64,000 bases of DNA, taken from the NCBI RefSeq assembly GCF_905171775.1, contig NC_053490.1, forward strand, positions 28,447,042 to 28,511,041, written 5' to 3'. The notes under the pieces are model-generated. The model made no database searches, had not been told where the DNA came from, and saw nothing but the letters and a program-made list of their open reading frames with translations. Both the position numbers and the translations under genes were made by a program. This DNA is from Rana temporaria. Taxonomy: Eukaryota; Chordata; Amphibia; Anura; Ranidae. Positions 47,201 through 59,200 of the stretch are shown here, in pieces (position 1 is the first letter of the stretch; every line of letters begins with the position of its first letter).

Positions 47201-50200
47201 GCCGCAACTTTAAGGCGGCGTAGCGTATCGTATTTACGCTACGTCGCTACGTCGCCTTAAGTCAGAGAGGCAAGTACTGTATTCACAAAGTACTTGCCTC
47301 CTAACTTACGGCAGCGTAGCGTAAATAGGGCGGCGCAAGCTCGCCTAATTCAAATTAAATTAAATCAAAAAGATGAGGGGGCGTGTTTTATGTTAATGGG
47401 GGGTGAACTGACGCGATTGATGTTTTTTTACGAACGGCGCATGCGCTGTTTGTGTACATATCCCAGTGTGCATTGCGCCAAAGTACGCCGCAAGGACATA
47501 TTGGTTTCGACGTGAACGTAAATTACGTCCAGCCCTATTCACGGATGACAACGTAAAATTTTCAAATTTCGACGCGGGAACGACGGCCATACTTAACATT
47601 GACTAGTCCAGCTATTTGATGGAATAACTTTACGCCTGAAAACGCACGTACGTTCGTGAATAGGCGTATCTAGTCATTTACATATTCTACGCCGAACTCA
47701 ACGGAAGCGCCACCTAGCGGCCAGCCTAAATATTGCACCCTAAGATACGACGGTGCAGGCTGTCGTATCTTGGCTAGGTTTAAGTGTATCTCAGTTTGAG
47801 TATACACTTAAACTTAGGACGGCGCAGATTCCGAGTTAAGTCTACTGATACGCCAGCCTAACTCTCTCTGAATCCAGCTAAACATATTTTTTTTACCTTA
47901 ATGTATTCTCTGTATTAAGGTAAAAACCTTTCAATAGCAGCCCCCCCCCCCCCCCCCAAGCACCTCATCTCTAAACACTTATCTGAGACCTTTCTTGATC
48001 CTGCGCTGTGCTCATCTGCAGCAGCTCTCCTTCCCTCTTCCTGGTCTCATAGGCTTTGCTGATAGCAGCGGGAGCCAATATCTATCAAATCCTGTGAGGA
48101 GAGAGCAGGGGCGGGGCCGAGCCGAACTGTATGTGTCTATAGACACACACAGCCTTGCTTTGAAGTATGCCTACACAGTTGCCCTCATAGCAGTGGCTTG
48201 CTATAGGGGAACTTGGAGAAGAGGAGAAGCAGAGTGCACCAGTAGGGGACTCCAGAAGAGGTTCGGGCTGCTCTGTGCAAAACCATTACACAGAGCAGGT
48301 AAGTATCTAAGGTTTAGAATGTTTTTTTTTTAGGGTTAGAACCGCTGATATAGACAAAAGTGAGGTCATCAGGCTGACTGTGCTTTGTGGCAAGGGGTAC
48401 CTGGATTGCAAGACTGGTAGAACTCTTTTTTTGCAGGTGAAGCCTCGGCTTTTGCAAAATAAAAAAGTGTAGATAAGTACACTGAGTCTCAGATAAAGAA
48501 ATAGAAGAGAGTCGGTAGATTGTGACCGGGGCGTTTATCTCCTTATCACAATCCATCTTCGCTTCCAATCAGATAATATCCGTACTTTAATCTTCCATTT
48601 TAACCTGAGATGAGCTTTTACAAAGACGACTCTTCACATTTCCCCATTTCAATAGATATAAAATATACTCTGAAGAAAGACGCGGTGAATGGATGAAATC
48701 TCCTTTTTTTTTTTGAACAATCAGACACATTTCAGTACACAACACAGGAGTCCTTGTTGTAGATACTTAGCTGTCAATGGATTGGAAAATGGAGACTGTG
48801 AAGATTCCAGTGTTCAGAGGAAGACAGTTGTACCCGCTCTGTGCCTGGAGACATTTGTCAGCACTGTGGATGGCGGCACACTGGCTTATTGGTTAGCACC
48901 ATTGCAGGGTAGGGGTCCTACGACCAGTTCCCACCAGAAGCTCAACTGTAATACATTCCAGGTGCATCAGAGCCAAACATGTTCAGTGTCATCTGCCCGT
49001 TTTGACGGACCCCGCTTGCTCAACAGGCAACCCCATTGGTTAATTCGTTTTAACCTATCAGGGGTTAGCATTAATCATATGTCTTTGAAAGTTTGCTATA
49101 TATTAGATGTGATGTTGTATAATTGTCAGCTATGATTAAGCACTAATTTATAGTGCGAAACGCGTCAGCTGTTTTACTCCCGTGTAGTGTGCTGTGACTT
49201 GTAGTGCATTTTTCCTTTTTTAAATAAATACAACCATCAAGGTTTTTTGGAGTGCGGCTGTCCATATTTTCTTTTTCCATTTCTTGCTCAACAGGAGATC
49301 GCTCCATTGATCAGTGGCGTCTGGTGCTCAAAATTTTTGGGGGGTGCAAACAAACTGAAAAATACTGAAAAACATCAATTGCAGCCACTGTGCCCTTTAA
49401 GGGCTGCCACTGTGCCATCAAACGCTGCCACTGTGCCCATCAAACGCTGCCACTGTGCCCATCAAATGACACTACTTTGCCCATCAATTGCAGCCACTGT
49501 GCCCTTTAAAGGCTGCCACTGTGCCATCAAACGCTGCCACTGTGCCCTTTAAAGGCTGCCACTGTGCCATCAAACAGCCACTGTGCCCATCAAACGCTGC
49601 CACTGTGCCCATCAAATGCTGCCACTGTGCCCATCAAACGCTGTCACTGTGCCATCAAATGCTGCCACTGTGCCCATCAATTTCAGCCACTGTGCCCATC
49701 AATTGCAGCCACTGTGCCCAGGAATTGCAGCCACTGTGCCCTTTAAAGGCTGCCGCTGTGCCCATCAAATGCTGCCACTGTGCTTATCAAATGCTGCCAC
49801 TGTACTCATCAAACACAGCCACTGTGCCCATCAATTGCAGCCACTGTGCCCGTCATCTGGGAGGTGAGCGTGCAATTTTATCAGTGGTGGTGTGCACTTT
49901 TGAGGACGAACGATCACACTGGTGGATTAGCGTTGAAACACTGATCATAAGAAGAGCCTTTATTTATTCAATTTAATGTATGGACTATTTATCACTCATG
50001 TTATGATTCATTAGTATATGCACTTTTATCTTATTAGATATTAATAGATTTATACAACACATAGGGCTACATTTATTCACTTACATTTTTGCAACCAGTG
50101 TGGTGTATCACTTAGAATGTTTAGCAGCTGTGCATGTTTATTATTGATAATTAACACTAGTATTTAGTAGCACGATATTTATAGCAATTTTTGTTGAGGG

Positions 50201-53200
50201 AGAACTCTGGGAACCCTGATTTAAGGGGGAACACTGAGAACTCTGATGTACGGAGAGGACTTTGATGTAAGGGGGAACACTGTGGCCTCTGGTGTAAAGG
50301 GGAACTCTCATGTAAGGGGTGCTCTGAGAACCCTGATTTACTATCTCAGAGGCAGGAGAGAGGGGAGACAGACAGGGGTGGATGGTGAGCTCACTCACCC
50401 CTTGGCAGTCAGCACCTCTCATCCAGATGTATCTGAGGCTGCTGGACGTCACATTTCCAGCCTCCACTTTCCTTTTCTGAGGCACATCGGCAGGAATTGA
50501 ATTGTTGGCAGACACAGAGGGGTCGGAGAGGGAGGAAGATGAGTAGCTCTCTCTTCTCTCCCGTCTGTGTGGGGGGATGGGGGTGGGGGGGGATTGTTAG
50601 TGCTGGCTTTGGGCAGTGTGAAAGAGAGCCTAACAGACACTCTCGGCTTACACAACTGCAGCCAGCAACCCTGCCGGGAAGCCATAGTCCGGTCTGAATA
50701 ATGTGTCCGGGTTTCAGGCGGTCTGGAACCCAGACGCATGATTCCAAACCTGAACAGGCGGCAACCCTATCCCACGCCGGCAGAGGGCTTTTTTACTCAG
50801 GCTGTGGGTGCTTTCTAAAGAATACAAACTGTAGGACTTTGAACATCTTTTGTTTTGCTGCAACTGGATTGTATTTGGCAGATAACAAATGAACGTTCAC
50901 TTGGGCTTGCAAACTTCACCAGCACATAGTGGCCTTTCCTTCGCTCCTCCATCCCTCCATCCTGTGCCAGGAGCCACAAAAAAAACGGTGATGTCACCTG
51001 ATCTGCACTGTTCCGGGGTGGTGGTTCAGAAAATACTGGGGTAGATTCAAGTACATTTGCACATTTTTTACGGAGGCGCAGCGCACCGTTTTGCCGCTGC
51101 GCCTCCGTAAATTACCTGCGCTACGCTAGATTCACGGAGCAGTAGCTCCGTAAATTGCGTGTGCGCACCGGAAAACTGCCCGGCGTAAGCGCGCGCAATT
51201 TAAATGATCCCATAGGGGGCGTGGATCATTTAAATTAGGCGCGTTCCCGCGCCGAGCGTAGTGCGCATGCTCAGTCGGGAAACTTTCCCGACGTGCATTG
51301 CGGTAAATGACGTTGCAAGGACGTCATTTGCTTCAAAGTGAACGTGAATGGCGTCCAGCGCCATTCACGATTCACTTACGCAAACAACGTAAATTTCAAA
51401 TTTCGCGACGTGGGAACGACGGGTATACTTAGCATTGGCTGCGCCTGCTAATAGCAGGGGCAGCCTTACGCAAAACCCGACGTACGTAAACGACGTAAAC
51501 TGCGTACGCAGGGCGCGCGTACGGTTGTGAATCGGCGTTAGTATGCAATTTGCATACTCTACGCTGACCACAACGGGAACGCCACCTAGCGGCCTGCGTA
51601 AGAATGCAGCCTAAGATATGACGGCATAAGAGCCTTATGCCAGTCATATCTTAGGCTGCAGTCGGCGTATCGAGGTTCCTGAATCAGGAGCATTCGATAC
51701 GCCGGCGCAAGTAAGCAATTGCTCTTTGAATCTACCCCACTGAAGGGATCAGATCAGCAAGGCAGCCAGGCAAATGATTTTTTTCTGAAGCAGAGGTCAG
51801 CAATGGCCGCCCTTCTTATTGTTCTTAGTGCAGGTTTCCTTTAAGGAAGAACTCTTTTTGCCAGCATGTTGGCAGGCACTTTAATGCTTTTCCTTTGCAG
51901 TTAACTCACATGTGTTGAAAATTAGAGTTTGGCTCAGAGCATGTCGTTAAATTTCCCATCATGCCTCTTTTAGAACCCCCACAAGTGCAGTTACGCATAC
52001 TTTTCAGGCTCTTTGAATGTGCTTAGAATTTGCATACTTAGCGTTCCCAGAAATGTCTGATCAGCACACTCAGTCCTGACTTACAAAACAGGACCAGATG
52101 TGTCTCGGTGAAGATTTGATTTTTCCTGTACATACTCAAAAAAACTATTTTAAGAAGTGTTAGGCATACCACCCTTGGGTCGCTTTTCAGAGGGCAGGTA
52201 ATCAGGACATGCTATTGCCGCCTCCTGAATGCCTGTTTTTTGTATGTTTTTTTTTTTTTTTACTTTTATTTTTTAATTGCCAAACAACAATTTTACATTA
52301 CAGGACTGCAACACATAAGCAAAACGCTCAGCTTGCGGTTGCAGTGTGGTCTCATTGAACTTAGTGGGCGAGTTTGACAGGTGGCACCATGCAGCCTGAG
52401 TTAAAGTATAACCCGTTGAAAAGAACAACAGCATGGTTGCATATAAATGGACTATATACAGTGCCTTGCAAAGTATTCGGCCCCCTTGAACTTTGCGACC
52501 TTTTGCCACATTTCAGGCTTCAAACATAAAGATATAAAACTGTCATTTTTTCAGAAGAATCAACAAGTGGGACACAATCATGAAGTGGAACGAAATTTAT
52601 TGGATATTTCAAACTTTTTTAACAAATAAAAAACTGAAAAATTGGGCGTGCAAAATTATTCAGCCCCTTGACTTTCAGTGCAGCAAACTCTCTCCAGAAG
52701 TTCAGTGAGGATCTCTGAATGATCCAATGTTGACCTAAATGACCAATGATGATAAATAGAATCCACCTGTGTGTAATCAAGTCTCTGTATAAATGCACCT
52801 GCACTGTGATAGTCTCAGAGGTCTGTTTAAAGCGCAGAGAGCATCATGAAGAACAAGGAACACACCAGGCAGGTCCGAGATACTGTTGTGGAGAAGTTTA
52901 AAGCCGGATTTGGATACAAAAAGATTTTCCAAGCTTTAAACATCCCAAGGAGCACTGTGCAAGCGATAATATTGAAATGGAAGGAGTATCAGACCACTGC
53001 AAATCTACGAAGACCTGGCCATCCCTCTAAACGTTCAGCTCATACAAGGAGAAGACTGATCAGAGATGCAGCCAAGAAGCCCATGATCACTCTGGATGAA
53101 CTGCAGAGATCTACAGCTGAGGTGGGAGACTCTGTCCATAGGACTACAATCAGTCCCTGTATACTGCACAAATCTGGCCTTTATGGAAGAGTGGTAAGAA

Positions 53201-56200
53201 GAAAGCCATTTCTTAAAGATATCCATAAAAGGTGTCATTTAAAGTTTGCCACAAGCCACCTGGGAGACACACCAAACATGTGGAAGAAGGTGCTCTGGTC
53301 AGATGAAACCAAAATCCAACTTTTTGGCAACAATGCAAAACATTATGTTTGGCGTAAAAGCAACACAGCTCATCACCCTGAACACACCATCCCCACTGTG
53401 AAACATGGTGGTGGCAGCATCATGGTTTGGGCCTGCTCTTCTTCAGCAGGGACAGGGAAGATGGGTAAAATTGATGGGAAGATGGATGGAGCCAAATACA
53501 GGACCATTCTGGAAGAAAACCTGATGGAGTCTGCAAAAGACCTGAGACTGGGACGGAGATTTGTCTTCCAACAAGACAATGATCCAAAACATAAAGCAAC
53601 ATCTACAATGGAATGGTTCACAAATAAACATATCCAGGTGTTAGAATGGCCAAGTCAAAGTCCAGACCTGAATCCAATCGAGAATCTGTGGAAAGAACTG
53701 AAAACTGCTGTTCACAAACGCTCTCCATCCAACCTCACTGAGCTCGAGCTGTTTTGCAAGGAGGAATGGGCAAAAATGTCAGTCTCTCGATGTGCAAAAC
53801 TGATAGAGACATACCCCAAGCGACTTACAGCTGTAATCGCAGCAAAAGGTGGCGCTACAAAGTATTAACTTAAGGGGGCTGAATAATTTTGCACGCCCCA
53901 TTTTTTCAGTTTTTTATTTGTTAAAAAAGTTTGAAATATCCAATAAATTTCGTTCCACTTCATGATTGTGTCCCACTTGTTGTTGATTCTTCAAAAAAAA
54001 TTACAGTTTTATATCTTTATGTTTGAAACCTGAAATGTGGCAAAAGGTCGCAAAGTTCAAGGGGGCCGAATACTTTCGCAAGGCACTGTATTGTATGCAT
54101 TATACCTATCTACGCAGCAGGTGGCGCTGTAGTATTATACAGTAGTGTATAGTTCATGTATTCTATGATATAAAGGATGTATTGTCTATCTATGGTCAGT
54201 GTACTTGTTTGTGTTCTCTTCCTGTTCCATGATAAAGATATCCTCCATAAGAAGTAAAGCCATTTGCTGTATCCAAGAAGCTTCCAGCGCATTAATTGCA
54301 TACCTCCCAACTGTCCCTGATTTTGAGGGACTGTCTCTGATTTGGAACAAAATCCCTCTGTCTCTCTTTCCTCCTTATTTGTCCCTCATTTTGGTCTGAT
54401 TTATATAGTTGTATATAAAATACACTTTTTATATATCAAAAAGTGTTTTCCAGCGCTAAACCTTTCACCTGATTTCTAAATTGCTGCATTTGTAAATTCC
54501 AAAAGCCAATATAAAGGAATAGAAGTGGTAAAAAAAAGCACTTGTAGGTTTACCAATCTTATTTTTTCGTACAATTCTCCTTTAACCTCTTGCCGACCAG
54601 CCGCCACAGTTTTACGGCGGCAGGTCGGCTCGGCTACACGAAATCACATAATATAACGTGATTTCACATTTCAGCCACTAGGGGCGCGCCCCCCCCTGCT
54701 CGCCCCTGGTGCCGATGCGCGTGCCCGGCAGGCGCGATCACCACCGGGCACCCACGATCGCTCGTTACAGAGCGAGAACCGGGAGCTGTGTGTGTAAACA
54801 CACAGCTACCGGTCTTTTCAGGGGTAGAAATGACTGATCGCATGTTCCTACAATGTATGAACAGCGATCTGTCATTTCCCCTAGTCAGTCCCACCCCCCT
54901 TCAGTTAGAACACACCTAGGGAACATAATTAACCCCTTCCTCGCCCCCTAATGTTAACCCCTTCCCTGCCAGTGAAATTTTTACAGTAATCAATGCATTT
55001 TTATAGCACTGATCGCTATAAAAATGCCAATGGTCCCAAAAATGTATCGAAAGTGTCCGAAGTGTCCGCCGTAAGGTCGCACCGAAAAAAAAAATATTAA
55101 TAAAAATGCCATAAAACTACCCCCTATTTTGTAGATACTATAACTTTTGCGCAAACCAATCAATAAACGTTTATTGCGATTTTTTTTTAACAAAAAATAT
55201 GTAGAAGAATACGTATCGGCCTAAACTGAGGAAAAAAAATGTTTTTTTATATATTTTTGGGGGATATTTATTATGGCAAAAAGTAAAAAATATTCATTTT
55301 TTTCAAAATTGTCGCTCTATTTTTGTTTATAGCGCAAAAAATAAAAACCGCAGAGGTGATCAAATACCACCAAAAGAAAGCTCTATTTATGGGGCAAAAA
55401 AGGACGCCAATTTTGTTTGGGAGCCACGTTGCACGACCGCGCAATTGTCAGTAAAGCGACGCAGTGCCGAATCGCAAAAAGTGGCCTGGTCATTGACCAG
55501 CAAAATGGTCCGGGGCTGAAGTGGTTAAGGGGGTGTGACAAGGGGTGTGTCCTATGCCTGCATACTTTTGCTGATCCAAATAGAGCCATTGGAATACATG
55601 GAAAACACTCTGCATGCATTTTTAGTGTAGAAAAAATGCGCACGGAACTGTACGGAACTGCGTCTGGTGTGAACTGGCCCTTACGCTATCCAAAATGAAA
55701 AAAAAAGGTTTTGCCTTTAGTTCTACTTTAAAAATGCCATGACCATGAAGCAAAGCATTGCTGCCATAGCCCTTGTCAGGCTGTATTGTTACAGTTCAGG
55801 TGTGCAGCCAGGGGGCAGTAAAACCCCAGCAGTCACCCGTGTGAAAGAGCCCTTTAAAGGCAGCTATAGAGGAATAATAAAACAGGTATTAGGCCCAATT
55901 GTTGTTGTGCAGTTATAGACTCCAAGCAAGGGCTGTATATACAGGAGCTATATTTCTTTCCAAATATTTTTTTCTCTGTCTAATAAAGCCGAACCTTTTA
56001 TTAGCACAAAAACTTTCATCTAAATATATTCCTCAATAGACACAAAATAAAAAAATCTACTTTGTCTTTGCAAACCTAGTTACTGTATTGACTTGTAAAA
56101 TTAGCATTGACATCATTACAGTACTGAGCATAGCCTGTACAGAGAGCAGTGGGAGGGAACTGGAAGGCCCCACCCAAAGTACCTGCAGAAAACGACAAGA

Positions 56201-59200
56201 TGCCATTGTGAGATCCTCGGGGGTGGAGACTGATGTGAGTGATTAAATGCTCTCTTTAAACTGAAAGAAAACTTTAACTATAACTGTTCCTAAAAATATT
56301 CCTTCCCCCTTCCTGCTACCTATCCTGCCCAACCTGTATAGAAATACGTGAGTACATACCTAGTTTCAATCCTCTTTGGTCTGGTCACATGATCCTGCAA
56401 CGCTACGTAAGAGAGTGCTTGGCAGTGGCTGTAAATTCCCGGATTTGTGACATCACTCATAGGCTGTCATGGTCCAGCCATTGTCAGTGCTCCTTTCTCT
56501 CCCCTGAAGCAGCTGCTTGCCAACATAGGGGAGACAGCGCTGCAGGACCATGTGACTGGAACGGAGTGGATTAAAAATAGGTAGGTACACCTTAGGCAAA
56601 AAAGGTAGAAGAAGAGGACGGAACATTTCTAGGATTAGCTAAAGTTAGGTTTTTCTTCCACATTAAGCTCTTACATGTTAGCATATAAATGTCTCATATA
56701 GGGTGATATTACTTTTCATTGGCCAGTGTAATAATTGGAGTGTGAATGAATGGGCAAAGTTATTGACTTTGATTTTTAAAATCACTTTTGTACAACATAT
56801 ATTTTTTTTGTTTTAGGTTTTAGCAGTATGTTTGTTGTCAGAAGGACAGCAACTCTATCTACACTGGTGTCACAAGGTAAGACTCAGCTAATAAGTTATG
56901 TCAGTTACATATGTAAAATATAATGGCCCGGATTCACAAAGCACTTGCGCCGACGTATCTCCAGATACGCCGCGTAAGTGCAAATATGCGCCGTCGTATC
57001 TGTGCGCCGGACCCACAAACTAAGATACGCCTAAAAACAGGCTTCATCCCAACGACGTAACTTGCCTACGCCGGCGTAGGGTGAGCACACAAAGGAGGTG
57101 TAACTCAGCAGCATCCATGCAAAGGGCTGCACCAGGGAACCCAAGCCGGCTTAATTTACGTAATTTACATTGGACGTGTGTGACTGGGCGTAGATTACGT
57201 TCAGGGCGTGCGCAGTGATCCGCCGTATCTTAGGCAGTTGTTCCGACGTAGTTGTGAGCATGCTCATGGGGATGCGTCTATGTCCCGGGGCATGCGCAGT
57301 TCGTTATACGTATCTGTCTGGTGCTCGGCCCATCATTTGCATGGGGTCACGGCTCATTTGCATGGCTCACGCCCACTTCCACCTACGCCGGCTTACGCCT
57401 TAGAAACCCAGCGCAGTTTTGGGAGCACTGGCTTTGGGAATTCCGTGCTTGCCTCTCTGCGCTGCGTCGGCGTAGCGTATATTATTTGCGCTACGGCAGC
57501 GTAATGTGCGCCCGCTCTCTGTGAATCCGGACTATAGATGTTAAAAAATGCCAACCATGTTTAATCTTTATTTTGGATGCTTATACCCTTAACACTTTAT
57601 TACTGGGGATTCTTTATTACTTATAATATAGCAAAACTAACACACATGGAATTATCATCATCAGAGTGTCCCCTCACGTCACTTGTCCTCTTCCAAGTGT
57701 CCCCTTACATTAACTGTCCCCATCAGAGTTCCACTTTTGCATCAGGTGTGCCAATCCGAGTTTCCCCTTACATCAACTTTCCCCTTGAGGTGCCCTCTTA
57801 CATTAGGTGTCCCCTCATGTCAATTGTCCTCATCAGTCTGTCCCCTCATGTCAATTGTCCTCATCAGACTGTCCCCTTACATCTACTGTCCCCATCAGAG
57901 TCCCACTCTTACATCAAGTGTCCCAATCCGAGTGTCACCTTGCATCCACTTTGCCCTCAAAGGTGCCCCCTTACATCAGGTGTCCCCTCATGTCAATTGT
58001 CCCCATCAGTCTGTCCCCTCACGTCAATTGTCCTCATCAGTCTGTCCCCTCACGTTAATTGTCCTCATCAGACTGTCCCCTTACATCAACGTTCCCCTTG
58101 AGGTGACCCCTTATATGGGGTGTCCCCATAAGAGTGCCCCCTTACATCAGGTGTCCCTATCGGAGTGTCCACTCACATCAATTACCCTCATCAGAATGTC
58201 CCCTCACATCAACTTTACTCATCAGAGTGTCCCCTTACATCAACTGTCCCAATCAGAGTTCCACCTTACATTAGGTGTTCCCATCCGAGTGTCCTTTTAC
58301 ATCAACTCTTGAAGTGCCTGTTTATATTGGGTGTCCCTTTCAGATTGCCCCTTACATCAGGTTTCCCCATCAGAGTGCCCCCTTACTTTAGGTGTCCCTA
58401 TCAGAGTTCCCTCTTACATCAAGTGTCCTCATCAGTGTCCCTTTATATAAACTGTCCCCTCGAGGTCCCCCTAATATATTGGATGTCCCCGTCAGAGTGC
58501 TCTCTTGCATCAGGTGTCCCCATCAGAGGGTCCCCTTACATCAGGTGTCCCCATCAGAGTGCCACCTTAAATCAGGTGCCCCCATCAGAGTGTCCCCTCA
58601 CGTCAATTGTCCCCTTATATTAACTATGTGACAGACTCACTCGAGACAGGCGCTTTAGGAGGGGACTGCAGGCTAGCCTTTTGCCTACTGACTATTGGCC
58701 CTAACTTTTAAGGGGACACTACTCTTTGTGAGGTATATACCTGGGGGACCCTTGGAGTAATGTTACTTTGGATTCAAGTCCATGTCTCCCCAAGACACAC
58801 TGGGCCGGATTCAGAAAGGAGATACGACGGCGTATCTCCTGATACGCCGTCGTATCTCTGAGTGCCGGCCGTCGTATCTATGCGCCTGATTCAGAGAATC
58901 AGTTACGTATAGATATCCCTAAGATCCGACTGGTGTAAGTGTCTTACACCATCGTATCTTAGGCTGCATTATCACGCTGGCCGCTAGGTGGCGCTTCCGT
59001 ATAGTTACGCGAGGAATATGCTAAATAGGTATTTACGCTGATTCAGAAATGTACGTCCCGCCGGCGCATTTCCGTTAGGCTTTTTCCAGCGTATAGTTAC
59101 CCCTGCTATATAAGGCGTAGCTAATGTTAAGTATGGACGTCGTTCCCGCGCCGAGTTTTGAAAATTTTACGTCGTTTGCGTAAGTTGTTCGCGAATAGGG

